Of a stretch of DNA of 64,000 nucleotides, positions 12,801 through 27,800 are shown in pieces (the stretch's first letter is position 1; each line of letters starts with the position of its first letter). Source of the stretch: Siphonodentalium dalli. Lineage: Eukaryota > Mollusca > Scaphopoda > Gadilida > Siphonodentaliidae. A program made the position numbers and the translations under genes. The notes beneath the pieces were generated by a model. That model was not told the origin of the DNA. It worked only from the letters and a program-made list of their open reading frames with translations, and ran no database searches. Location of the stretch: contig CP136069.1 in the NCBI GenBank assembly GCA_032622095.1, positions 128,693,123 through 128,757,122 of the forward strand, in the 5' to 3' direction.

Positions 12801-15800
12801 TCTAGAAATTGGGGAGGACAGTCGTTTTGCACTCATGGATAATCTAAAATGCTATTTCGGTATTTGAGTTAGGAAACGTTCACTCATTTTACCTTTACTT
12901 GTACACTTTTCTGCGCATAATTATAATCACACAGACTTAACTGTCATACTCTTGTAGGCTCTTCTAAGACCACACGTCCAAAATCCAAGTCATGTTTGGT
13001 GACAACACCAGAGTGTGATGTTGATGATTTAGCTGATCTTCTGATTGTTAAACCAATGACACCAGGTTTATCCTTTAATTTTGGCATGGAAAAGAATATA
13101 TGTGGTTACATTAACATGCTTCAAAGACATTACATACTTACATGCACTACCATATTGCTTCAACTGCATGGGAAATGGCTGGTAGTAAGAACTAGTCTGA
13201 GTTTAGTGTGCCTGTCATTTGCAGAATGAAGTCCCCAGAGAATGAATTTACTGACGCTACCCCACATAACGCAGCCTTCATAATTGGCTATGGCAATCAG
13301 CATTGACGAAGCAATTTGCTGAAGCAAACTGGGCCACGGCATACTGTTGCCGTAGCGGATTGCCGAAGCCAAACAATCTGAATTAAGAGGGCTGATAACG
13401 TGCTAGTAAATTCTAAATTCACCAACTGGGACCTCATTCTGCTTATGGCCTCATATTCTCTGGAAGTTTCTTTATTATCAAATTTCTATTGAAACTCCTT
13501 CACATAGATTCCATTTCTTTTTTAGTTTAGTTTATCTACATGTATATCCCCAAATTGGCAGACGACACATTGCATAATCGAGGTTCCCAATGGGTGTACA
13601 TCACAATATTCACCATTTGGGAACTTCAATCTGAGTCTATGTCTCCCATAGCAGATGAGGCCATGCAGAATCAAGTCCCCAGAAGATGAATTTGGTGATA
13701 CTAGACCACTATGCGTGATAGCATCACTAAATTCACCCTCTGGGGACCTCATTCTGCAAATGACAGGCACACTCAACTCAGGCTTGAGTAATAATACACC
13801 ATTGAATAAATATCAATTTTTGTACATCTTCAGTTGTGTCTGTGGCTTTGAAATCAGATCAATTGAACCCATAACATATGCTATTGTCATCATCCATCAA
13901 ACCTGAACCAGGAACTAATTTAATGCATGTGAGACAATTGTGTTTGAAGTCTCTTTTCAAGAGAAACATTGTATGTGGGGCATGATTTGAATCTTACCAC
14001 TTAAAGTTACCAAGAATCAAGCTTATATAATCATCATCCATGATCTAACCTGGGTCATTGTCACATAACTTCTGTTAATATATAACACAAACTAGATTTG
14101 TATCCAGTTACATCATTAGCATGCCTTTCTAAATTTGTGACTGCATTGTCACTACTGCAGAAGTTCATCAAATGCCGCCATGATCACATTGCAGCAATGT
14201 TGCCACTAGCTCGTACATATTATATAATAATGATAGGAGACCACCACAGTGCAAAATTTATGCCAATCAACTGGAAGGAATTAAAGGAAGCAGAAATGTC
14301 CAGTACAATGTCCCACAATAAACACTGATTGGTGACCTTTATCATAGTGTGCAGTGATGCAGCACAAAAGTATCAACGCAATGCAAGAAGACCACATTTA
14401 GTATAGATGCTGAAAATTAATTAGTCACTATATATGGCTATAATAATAATAATGGTGCTTATATAGTGCCTATCCCTGTGAGGACCCTAAGCGCTTCACA
14501 TTATTACCACAACTCCATTGTGATGCCTTGTCATTGGTTTACCATGTGATCGATCATGTGACTATACTAGTATTCTGATCATCTTATGTTTACATGTGAA
14601 TGTTTGTTCCCTGACATTCCGTCGGATGACTAGAGTAATGACCCTCATCCGTCCTGTGTTTCCAGTCAATTTTATTTAAACTTGGCACAGATGTCAACCA
14701 GCATGGGAACCTGCACACCTGTGATTTTGAGTTCAGTTTTTTATTTGAGAGTTATTGACCCTTTCTCGACACATTGAAGATGTGCAACATATTTAATGAA
14801 TATGCACTTTGTATCATATTGTTGTAATCAATTCCTCTACAGTTTGTAGTTTAGGGATCTGAAACCCATATAACATTCAGAGCTGCTGAACAAAGCTAAA
14901 TTATGCCATTAATTTTGTTTTTGCCTGGGCGATGTTGGGAAGACGGCCATTATGTCACACCACCGCCCAGATTATGTATTTGTATTGTATTTTCTACCAA
15001 TATTTTTGTAAATCCTATTGCATATGTACATGCTTTATCCAATAAATTATCTATCTATAACCTTCAAAACTGCCTCCTTCGTCGGGGGACATTTTGTCAG
15101 CGACCTTTTATTTTGATCGTTATAATATTAAAATTTGCAACCAAATGTAAATATTGGTATATTCAAAGAAAATAATAATATTTGTTCAGGATCACAATCC
15201 TTTTAGGTTGCCTATGGGCTCTATCTCTCTGGGCTTAACCAAATGATAACTCATCCTATTGGCAGTGATGGCACACATGGTGGACACAAATAAAATCCAT
15301 ATTAATCCATAGATAATGGGCAAATTTGGGACAAATATCTGTGAACTATTAGCACATGAGTCAATTTCCCATTTCTCAGGCCAAATACATTTTTATTTTG
15401 CTTACACGCAGTATTTAATTTGATATTTTATTTCTGGGGCTCATACAAACCTCAACATCAACTATCTCTGGGTTTAATAATAAACAAATGTCAGTTGCCC
15501 ATGGCCATTATTACCCGTACAGATGACAATTAAAGTAAGTCAATAAATTCCAAGTGTTTATTTTGTCAAAAATCATCCAATAAGGCATCAATGACACCTT
15601 TGTCACTGAGTTTGCAGCTGCAATACATCATAGTTACCAATTATGCTATAAATTAATCAGAAATTTTATTCGTGTTAAATGTGTCAGTTCAATCTAACTA
15701 GATTCACTTTTATAAAAAACCTACGACAGTTATTTCCCAAAAATTTGGACTTGGGGGGAAAAAAGGTTGCATGCACTGGGTTTTGACACCACGCGCACAG

Positions 15801-18800
15801 GCTTGTGAAACAGGAATACACTTTGTGTGGCCTTACTGGTACAGTAATGCCCAAAGTAATTGACCACTTAACCACAGCAGAATTATGGGTAATTTTTCAG
15901 GATTTAGTCGGAAATATGGCTTGTTGCCATTCATCGGAAAGCTCTCCGACTAAATCCTGAAAAATTACCCATAATTATGCTGTGGTTAAGTGGTCAATTA
16001 CTTTGGGAATTACTGGTAGTTGTTTGCACAGTTTTAAAACGAAAGTTAATTGCTCATCACTAAACTGCATGTTCCGGATATTTGCCTGACAACCATTTCA
16101 TTGACAAAAATACTGTTTTTCCTGTCAACTTGCATGAAGATCTTTTAGTATTTAATATATATGCATACAAAATATTATCAAAAATATCTTCTCAGTGAAG
16201 CAATAAACTTGAACAAAGGTGAGAACTTTCTTCACTTTCTGTGGTGACATGAACTGGGTATTATGACGCTCAGTGAAGTAATAATCTTGAACAAAGGTGA
16301 CAAACTTTCTTCACTTTCTGTGGTGACATGAACTGGGTATTATAACATTTATATTTATATCATTATGATTATAGCATCTGTCAGCAATGACCTTTTCATT
16401 GCTTTGATAGCACTGTAGTAAACAAACGGCGGTGGATTGTAGCCCATATTTGATATATATATATATATATGTGTTATATACACAGTGTGTTTGTATTCAT
16501 TCATGCAGTAGTTCATATCGGCAGTTTTCATGGCCATAATAGCGAGGAGGCGACCTTGGTCGCTGAGTCGATATGTGGCTACGAAAACTACCTGAGTCAT
16601 GATACATGAATCGATACAAACACATATTGTAACAAGTTTATCTACCATTTGTGTGACAGAATCCACTGCACAAATTACATTTTAAGAGTTTTTTTAAATG
16701 CCAAAATCGTTGTTCGACGATGAGCTATCTTGAGTAAATTCTCCCAATCTTCAAATGTAACAGTGTCACATGATTATATGTGCAAAAGAATATATGTTGA
16801 AATGTTGTTTTAGTTTTTCATGCGATAGTGTAATGTCAGTTCATTCATGATTTTGACCAGTCAATTATGCCATGTGCGCCTTGTACCACAACTGCAGTTT
16901 TGATACAGATGTTTTTATCGCCAATTCGTTATCGACAATTTTATCAGGGAATTTTATAGGAAACGGTAAATATCAGAGATTACACTCCATAATTTTTATT
17001 TCTTTTCACAGTTTCCAGGAAGAAAGTTGACTGGAACAAGGATACAAAATTAACATCAACAACATTTGATGAACTATGGGATGACCCAGGTGCTAAGCCG
17101 GTAGTTGCAACATCTCCAACAAAATCAAAGCCACAGACAACCAAACACGCATGGGCTAACATTGGAATGGAGGTATGTGTGCAACTGAATACAACAAATT
17201 AGAAGGGAAAGCCTGGTTTGAAAAGTCTGAGATTGGTTAAAATCAATATTAAACGGACATGGATCATTCAAAACCCAAAATTGTGTATAGATAATTTGGT
17301 AAAAGGTATCTCAAAACATAATTACGTGGAAGATTTCTGAGCAAACGTTGATATACATGTGTTGCGCTGATATACGTGTCTTGTTTCTTACATTTATCTA
17401 TAAATTTGAGATTTTTTGTTTGTGCCTATTTGAATTATTTAATCAGTGCAGGCCCCAAGCTAGAAGGCGACTCGGGCGAAGATCTTGCCTTCAAGTCGGC
17501 GACTTCGCCCTCGAATGTCTGCAAGGCGAAAACGAAGTCGCCTTCCAAATTTGACCAAACTTGTGTGGGATTTACCGGTGGAAATTTTACTTGTTTTGCC
17601 AAAAAATATATTAGAATATATCTGTCATAATGTTGTTCCATCTTGTCTGTCTCTCCAATACGGGCCCCATCTATTTGAAGTCTTAAGAATATCAAGTAAC
17701 AGTTATTATAATGATATCAAATGAAATGATTATGTAACATAGCCGGGAGACCAATTATATATAGCATACAATGGGTTTACAACATCCCCATTGTTCATTA
17801 ATCAACAACCACTATTCAATGTAATGACCGGTCGCTATTCACTGGTATTCACATTGTCATTGAAACCCCTTGATTCCAGTGCAGTCACGGGCTTCAATGA
17901 CGTTGTATCTATCAGCCGACATCAGAAAAAAAAAAACACTTGTCACAATCAGTGTCAATGTACTTTAGTCTAGCAGTAAACCAATGCAGTGTTACGTCAT
18001 GTCACGTGCTGTTATGCATGCTTTATTTCCTTCAGTGGTATTGTGTTTACAGTACCACTCAAAACAATATGGTGCAGTGAAATGAAAAGCACTTCCTCAG
18101 ACAGAGATTGTCTCATGTTGGATTCTTATAATGATATTTTATTAATTGGATAGGGAATAAATAAATAGTAACAACTATTAATATTTTAATTGTTTTTATT
18201 TGTAAATAAACATTTTGTTGGTGAAGACCTTGTTTTGAGGTGAACGGTTACGCACTCTTCATCGCGGCGACTGCCAAAACACACCTGTGTTCCCTAGTTG
18301 TAGCTGAGAATTCAGCAGTTGTAGGCCAGAATTCAGCCCCCTATTGATTTACCAATACCTTTGTACATTGCATAAGATGCATGCACATTTGGAGGGGAAA
18401 TACTGGGTCAAAAAGTAGCGACTTATAGACAGAAATCTATGGTAAATCGTTATTTTTAAATTAATAAGTGTTTCTTATGTTTTTTTAAGTCTCCCCACTT
18501 CTCCCTATTTTGGACTGAAGTCTCCCTAAAATCTCTAGAGGGAGAAGTCACTTCGCCCTGTCATCAACCCCTAGCTTGGGCCCTGAATCAGTATTCGTGT
18601 AAAAATTTCACCTGTAGATCTTGGGGAAGAAAATCTAGAGCTGTCTTCATCCTGAAACATTTATGGTACTGTACTACAAATAAATTGATGATTAAATTAA
18701 AGAGAAAGCATTTTTCAATAGTTTCATGTGATGATAATGCAATATACCTTTTCTGTACAGCCGCTCTTTATGCCGATTCCAGAATTTTAATGAATAGAAA

Positions 18801-21800
18801 ATGGCAAAATATTTGCTTGGGGTCCAATTCTTGTGTTTGAAGTTGTATATTTTATGACTTAAAAAAGCGTCTTTCTGGGACATACAATGCTCATAGAAAG
18901 GCAGTTATTTATCGACCTATTAGATACCATGAATAATTCAAAAGTGTATATATTGGAGCGCAAGCCGCCATGTGGCTTTAAGTTAATTAAGTACTGTTCA
19001 AATGGCTACATTGCAACCTTATATTGTGCTGTTATATTGCATTGTTCCTGATGTTGTCTGTATTTTGCCATGTTGCATGTTGTATTTTAAAGAAGAGTTT
19101 TGATTGTTACTGACTCGTTCGAAATTGGAATAAATTTGATACTGCCGACCAATCTAGCTATCTGTTACCAGTATGAATAAATTCTAATTTTCCATTGACG
19201 TCAGCTACAAACTGATAAAGAATATTCCAAAAAAGAATAGTGTTCTGTTTCTCAGACAATATATTTATTTCCAAAAGCAGCAAACAGGCAGGTTTCTATA
19301 TTTATATTTTTATCCAATTTCTGCAATCTAATGCTGTATGAATTTTTAGATGAGGCTTTTTGAATAAAAACCCCAAAATGTCTCGATCTCGTGGTCCAAG
19401 TATTGATTATGTTTTATTTAATTTAAAATTGAGGAACTCACCATTGGTATAATAGGAAAGATTGAGTGATAACAATTATTGTATTATTATTTATGTTGGT
19501 TTATGTTACAGTTCATAGTTATAGTCTTATATAGTGAGCTGACTAAGTTGATGTCTTTAATTATCCCCCGCCCAAAGAATTTTGGCTAGGGATATAGTAA
19601 TGGGTTCCGTCTGTCCTTCTGTGAACATTTCTTTTTGGTGATTTGATTTGATGAAATATATGGGCTTCGCAAGAGTCTAATTTTTACTTTTAATATGTTG
19701 AGGAATACTCCTTAACCTTTCACTGCTGAGTGACGTGTGCTGGACGTTGACGTTCTGGCCATTTTGTAAAGGAAAAATATAATGGGAATGTCGCGAAAAG
19801 CATACAACTGAGTTCATGCAAAAGGTGTTATCATACACAATCCTAGTAGATCATACATTGTTTGAAATGACTAGATATACTTGTTTCAAAATTCCCATTA
19901 TGAAAGATGGCTGCCTGCTAGTGCGCTGATATACATGTAGGTCTGTACTCAGTACTGACGTATAGCAGCCAAAAGGTTAACCATTTCTATACTAAATACT
20001 CATTGACGAGTAGTTCCCTCAGGAATTGTTCAGATAATAAGTTCAACAAATGACCTTTTATTTCCCTTCAATAAATAGGTCTCCTTTTGTACATGTTTTA
20101 TCTGTCATCTGCGTATTTTTCCTGAAAACCCCTCCAGATGAATAGTAGACTATTAAAATGTAAACTTTTATAACTGAGTGGGAGAATTCATTCAGTATAG
20201 AAAGGGTTAATAATGACAAAGCATCACCAATACATCTGAGCAACTGATGGAAGGAACTTGTTAGTCTCCATCCTGTCCAGAGAAATATCTCCAAATCGCT
20301 GTTTTATAAATATGCAGGGAGAAGAAAACATTTACAGCAATGGCGTTTACACAGGTCCAAGAAGACGACGCAACATGAAAGGGGAAGATTTAGTCGCCGA
20401 CGAAATGATTGTATCATCGTGTGTCAGAGACGAGAAAGAAGAACAAGGAACTCTACCTATGAAAAGGTAAAAACCACCTGCATAGTTTTTATATGTTAGC
20501 TAAAGTGAAACAAGTCACAACAACTAAAATCATTGGTTGACCAGCAATGAGTACTGAGTGGATCATTGGTTGACCAGCAATGAGTACTGAGTGGATCATT
20601 GGTTGACCAGCAATGAGTACTGAGTGGATCATTGGTTGACCAGCAATGAGTACTGAGTGGATCATTGGTTGACCAGCAATGAGTCCTGAGTGGATCATTG
20701 GTAGACCAGCAATGAGTCCTGAGTGGATCATTGGTAGACCAGCAATGAGTCCTGAGTGGATCATTGGTAGACCAGCAATGAGTCCTGAGTGGATCATTGG
20801 TAGACCAGCAATGAGTCCTGAGTGGATCATTGGTAGACCAGCAATGAGTCCTGAGTGGATCATTGGTAGACCAGCAATGAGTCCTGAGTGGATCATTGGT
20901 AGACCAGCAATGAGTCCTGAGTGGATCATTGGTAGACCAGCAATGAGTCCTGAGTGGATCATTGGTAGACCAGCAATGAGTACTGAGTGGATCATTGGTT
21001 GACCAGCAATGAGTACTGAGTGGATTTTCTTATTCAATTCAAAAAGTATTGAAAAATGAGTACTATAAATGGGTCTATATACATAATTTGGACCAACACA
21101 TTATGTACAGCTTTAATAAATGCTGAGGGAATAAATAGATAGAACGACACAAGTGTGTGAACTGGTTAATGTTATTGCATGAGTTTGTTGTGATACAATG
21201 GTAAAACGAGAATCTCGTAGGTTTGAGTTTTACCTTACGGCATGACAAACGTTTACAATAACATTAACATGTTCACACAACTGTGTTTTTATATGTATAG
21301 TTCATACTCTCAAGATTGTAGCTGTAACACACGTTTTCTAAAATTTATGTAGATATTGTTTTATTTAATTGAACAAACGTGTGCTTTATGTAGACTATAC
21401 CTCATAATTTAGTGAAGAAATTGACATCGCCAATGACGTTGATGTAGTCTGTTTGTATTTCTCAAGAACAATGCGAAATGTTAAATTGAAATCTTCTTTA
21501 ATTTGCTGTATCTCGTAAATAAACGAATGGGTGTGCAATAAAAATATTATCCAATCAAACAGTAGTTGTTCTACATTTTAGTGTGAGAGCGAAATATTTA
21601 GATTTAATTATATGCTCTATATCTTAGTGTGAGAGTGAACGAGTTAGATTTAATTATATGCTCTATATTTTAGTGTGAGAGCGAATGAGTTAGATTTAAT
21701 TATATGCTCTATAGTTTATGCTCTATATTTTAGTGTAAGAGCAAATGAGTTAGATTTAATTATATGCTCTATATCTTAGTGTGAGAGTGAACGAGTTAGA

Positions 21801-24800
21801 TTTAATTATATGCTCAATAGTTTATGCTCTATATTTTAGTGGTAGAGTGAAGGGGCCAGGATTAGATGCTAAGAAACACAGGAAGAACCTTGGTAAATTA
21901 GTGACTGAATCTGACAAATTATCAGATGATTCCGGTTATATCGATGACACAGATACAAAAGATGAAGATGCAATAGAACTATTAGGTAAGTATTTAATTG
22001 TTGTGTGTTGTTAATTGGACATGTCACATTTCGAAAACGGGCCCTTTTTGTCTCTGAAGTGGTGATTTCTTTCATGTCATTAACTCTTTTCTGGGCATAT
22101 GAAGCCCATATAAAAGTATTTTTCAAGTATTGGTAGACCTAAATTTGGAACGCTGGAACCGGAGAGAAATGAGAAAGAATTCTTAAGCTCCATCCTGCCT
22201 GTGATGAAATTATTATTGTATACACCGTCAGTAGACCCATCACTGAGGATAAGCCCTCTCTAAGTTTTTGCTCCCAAAATATCATGGAGTGGTCCTCAAA
22301 GATAAACCCACCCCAATTCTTTTATACCTCCAATCAGGTGTGTTATCTGTTTAGCTGCAGCCAGCGTTGGCCGATATAAATCAAGCGATCTAAATTATAG
22401 ATTTAAATCAAATGTTTTAAATCAATGATTTTTTTTTTAATTTTGTTAATGATTGATAAAAAGTCAAGAACTGCAATATCTAACTAAACTACTCTGGTTG
22501 TCTAGTGTATATACTAGATATATGGTGTGATTATGTCCTCAAGTCATCGAAGATCAACGTGATTGATTTTATATTCATTTTCAGCGAAAATTGACTAAAT
22601 TTATTTGTAACAGTTTAAGTACAGGACTAATTTTCCAGATATCACAACATTGTTTAGGATCACCTCTAGATGGGTGCTATCAAATTGGAAAAAAATTTGA
22701 TGAAAAACATGACCATCTTGGATTTTACTCATACAGCCCTTGAAATTAGGAAAAATGTCCCATGGCAAATTTAATGCTGTGACCCTATGTCATATGTTGC
22801 CATGGCTTTTTCCATAACATTGCTTATTGCCGTGGCCATTTTGAGGGCTGTTCATGGCATGACTAAATTCTTTGGCACTCCCTACAGAGCACATCCCTCA
22901 TCCAATCATCACCAAACTTCATATGGATATTTTGGGTGATGCAAACCAGCAAATTTTTCTTTGGGGTAACCTTAAGATGGGGCCATTGACTTTTTTTTCC
23001 GCAATTCTTTGAAAAACATGGCCACCAGCAGCCATCTTGGATTTCAAATTTGAATCCATCGGAACACCCTGCTGCCCGCATTTATTGGTGAATTGTTTTG
23101 AACATTTACAGGCATTTTTAGGATCACCTCCCGATGGGAGCTATCAAATTTAAACAATTTTCTATGAAAAACATGATCACCGGCAACTATCTTGGATTTT
23201 ACTCTTTGCATAACTAAATCTTTGGCACACCCTACAGACCATATCCCTCATCGGATCGTCACTAAACTTCATATGGATCTTTTGGGTGACCACTAGATGG
23301 GAGCCAGCAAATTTTTATGAATGGCCACCAGTTGCCATCTTGGATTTTACTCTTTGTATGACTAAATCTTTCGGCACCCTGTAGGCCACCTCCCTCATCT
23401 GATCATCACCAAACTACATATGGGTCTTCGGGGTAACCTCTAGATATGAGCCTTTGATTTTTCCAAAACTTGTTAAAAAACATGGTCACCAGTGGCCATC
23501 TTGGATTTCAAATCTGAATTCATCGGTACACCATGCAGTCTGCATTTTTTAGAGAAATGTTTTGAATTTACAGACATGTTCGGGATCACTTCTAGATGTG
23601 AGCTATCGAATTTGAAAGAGATTTGATCAGAAACAATGTTGCCTGAGCAACCTTCTTGGGTTTTAATCTTTGCATCACTAAATACTTTGGCATGCCCTAC
23701 ACTCAACATTTTTATTAAATTGACCCCAAACTTCTTATAGCTCTTCAGGTTTGAACTGGTATTACTTAAACATTTAAACTTTCCGCATTTCTTATCACTC
23801 TTTTGACTGTAATTTATGACAGTATCCTATCTCCAATTGAGCTACAGTGTCACTGAGACTTTCATTTGTTGATCAAATCTGTGGGTGCGTTGCATGGGTT
23901 TACTTGGAACAGTGCCTGAACAACTTCCTGTCAACGTTATCTGTAGTAAACATCTGTGAGCGGTTGACTCGTTTATACGACTCCTGTTACGTGTTATCTG
24001 TGAGCAGTTGACTCATTTATACGACTCCTATTACGTGTTATCTGTTTGATTGTTATTTATACTACATCTGGAAGAAGTCACAATAACTGCCCTTATATTG
24101 TTTTGTTCTGGCCAATGTTGTCTATCAAATTTATTTTAGCCCATTGTGGCAGTAAAAATACAAATGTTGCCCAAAAATTAAATACGGCTGTGCTTGAGAA
24201 TCGGTTAATTAGCTATGCTAAGCCTTAGGTCTTGTTTTTTGGGCATTTGCTGATTTGAATGTTCTATTGTACATTTTGTCATATGATTCTCATAATTCCA
24301 GAGGATGCTAATGATTTGAAGAGGGAGGGTGTTACAAACATTCCTAAGACTGGATACAAAGTCAGCAGAGTAAGTGAAACATGATATTATGAGGCCAAAT
24401 AAATTAAAATAATGTATTCTCAGGAACCTCCCTCGTCACCCAAAAGAGGGCCTCATCAAAGAAATTTATTTGTAATTTTATCAAGAACTCTCTAAGAGTA
24501 CAACAGTCATTCTCCAATTTTAATATCCACAAATTATAATAGAAATTTTGATAGGTTTTTTTCGAAGACATTATGGGTAAAGGCATTGTAATATAGATTT
24601 TATAATCTGAGGGGTATGTCACTGTGGCCATCAGAGCACATTTAGTGTGAACCTCTTCGCACTTCACATAAATGTGCCCAATGGCCTCAGGACAATACCC
24701 TTCAATAAAACACTCAATCTACATTTCTTTTCCCTTTCATGAGGGAAGCTGTGCTGGTGCAACATCAAATATCCAGTGCCAGTGTAATCTCTTATATATG

Positions 24801-27800
24801 CGAGTCTCCCTAAGAGAATACATTGGCATAGGGTTTTTGCAAAATTTCAGGAAGCTCCAGTCATGGAAGGGTTAAAGTCATATTATGGACTTGTTCCGGA
24901 GCATGAAACTGATAAGTTAGTACTTAGGCGTTATCTCAACCTAGGGAGTATAGCATTGTACTAACATCAGAGAAATTTTATAAGAAATACCACTCCATTG
25001 AAAACATCATGTGAACTATGCTCAATTGTAAACATTTACATCTGGATTTGGGATGCAACTATCAGCAATAAACAAACAAATGATTTCACCATCAAAAGTC
25101 AGTGCATTTAATTAATATGTTAGATGATGGTGTGCATTGTCAATTTTGATATAATATAATATTTATAAAAATAACTACTTGGAGCAAGATTATTCTCCAT
25201 TCCTAGTTGATCACCCTACCGGACTGTTGATCATCACTTAATAATAAAATAAGTGGTTCAAAAACCATTATTGGATGAGATAGGTCATTACTTCATGATT
25301 TCTCATATGATCAAATGGTCACTTTAACCCTTTCAGTGCCAAGTCCGATTTTTGTATCAACCCATATTTCCTTGATCATTTTTCAAATTTATTGATTATA
25401 ATAATGTGATACATTGATGGAAAGAGCTCTAAGAGCTCTTTCCATCAATGTATCACATTATTATAATCAATAAATTTGAAAAATGATCAAGGAAATATGG
25501 GTTGATACAAAAATCGTACTTGGCACTGAAAGGGTTAATCTCTTTTTTCAGTCTTTCAGGCAAAAGTATTCAGAAGAACCAAAAGTCAAGCTCAATATCA
25601 AGTAAGCATTATTCACTTCTGTAAATGTTGTCTGTCACTTGTTATTGCATATATTAATTGAATTTTGCAAAATTGGTTTATTAAATTTTCTTGATTGAGA
25701 CTAAATTGAGTAAAAAATTAAATAGGAAATAAATGAGAATAATTAATATTAGAGATCATTAGAGATATTAATTTAGATAAAAGCATGATCATGTTGAATT
25801 GTCTAGTTTTTGCTATTTTTTGCTTCTGTAATCACTATGACTTAATAAAACTTTGTCTATTTATAGTTTGAATCCATATGACAAAGGTATGACTTTTTAT
25901 GTTGAAAATGAATCACAGTTTGCTTTTTAGTGTTTTTTTACTATATTTACTCTTTGTATACGTAGCAGTACATGTATTCACCTCCTGTGCACATCTGATC
26001 GTGTGATTTTGTGGAAACTATCATAGATGTTGTATCTCTTCCCTGAACTTCTGCATTGATTCTAGATCAAGTCCTCTCAGTCCACAACAGCTTGGGATGT
26101 CGTAGTCCAAGTCTTCTTGTACTAAAACCAGCTAAGATATTGGGATGGCGATGCTGGCGTTTAGTCCAAGACCGCCCTATATGCTCGCTTATGACACGGC
26201 TTAAGCGTTAGTGACCCGCTCAAATAAAACCACAATTATATGAAATAAAATATCACAATTGCGACAATAAACGGATATTTTCCGCAGAAGACATGCTATT
26301 TTATCTGAAACCCACATCGGTTGTGAATTGAAAGCGGTAATTTAATGTGAAAAGAAACTTTTGCCGCAGTGTTTACATATTTTTTAAAGTATGCGAACTC
26401 AGTTGACCTTGCGAACTGCGTTCGGCATTTTCCGGTGAAAATATTCCGTAGATTTTCAATCAACCACGCACGATGAATTCTCCATTGTAATCGTAATTAT
26501 ACGTGACAATAAATAAATAAATACATAGATTAAATACATATTGAAGATATAAATGTAATACATTAAATAAATTACGGGAATTATAACCATCTCACAGTTT
26601 AAAACAGTGTAAACACAATGACCATTAGAATATCATGGGGGCCGCCATTTTGTTTGTATCGCAATTCGTCTCGGCCAAAACAAACACCGGACAATGCCGA
26701 AGTTCTTCGGAACCTGAGTTCGGCTTTCAGTTAAGTAAACAAACAGAAAAAACAACGATGTTTATGGCAATCAACCGGAATATTCTATGTGTAATTTAAC
26801 ATTAAAGTTAGATTATTATACACCATTGTGACCATAAGATGTAAGCCTTTCCGATGTATATAGCATCATGTATTGATTTGCTAGGTAAATCGAGTAAAAT
26901 ACACCACAGATTCCCGCCACAGATCGTGGGCGTAAGTCGTGTGGTAGGATTGGTATGCAAGCGGGCTTGGACTAAACGCCAGCATCGCCATCCCAATATC
27001 TTAGCTGGTTTTAGTACAAGAAGACTTGGACTAGGGATGTCGGTGAGGGGTGATGCTGTTTTTGGACCGAGTCCTGTCCTGTTGCTTTTCTATAATGGAC
27101 GTTACGCCCAGAATCGTGGATGGGAGTTAAATTGCTTGTATGTCTTTGGATTAGGTCAAATGGAAGTTTGCGTATATGAATATAGAGGGCAGCCTTTCCC
27201 AAGCATGATGATATCAAACATACATATATCAGAGGTCCGTTAAATGTGAAAGCAATGAGATATATAAGTAAAAAAAGCTCAGTTTTCCAGAGAATTTCGA
27301 TTTGGTTCGCTATCAGAAAATACATGTAAACAATACATTAAACAATCGTATGATCACTATACCTTTTTATATTATGGTAGATGAAATATCATTTGAAGAA
27401 AGATTAATCGCTGACATGTCAGGTGATCAATCACTTTCAGGGGTTATGTGAATGCCCAGTCTGGGTGAACGTCGACTCTATATTTGAAATATAGAGTCTG
27501 GAGCTTATGTAGCCAAAACCATTTCTATTCAGCGAAGAGCTTCCCCAAAATGACGTCACGGATTAAAAAAAATACATCGATGATTGACAGGTGTCCCCAC
27601 GTGTTATTTGTTGTGCTTCGCAATAATAGTAATGGCCTGTGTCGCGACATAAGATTACAGCAGATAATATTTGTCGTGTGTGCGACTATTCTTTTTCGGG
27701 AGATGAACTCGCTGCATCAACCGGAAAGCTGCATCCGAGAGCAAAAAATAAGGTCGTCATCAAAAATGATGCTTTAGAACTATTTAAAAGCATAAAATTA

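Noticed and set aside
20489..21037. 182-codon and 107-codon open frames on both strands with 11-residue repeats
   Set aside because: They arise because the 33-bp satellite unit is a multiple of three without stops. There is no start context or conserved flank.
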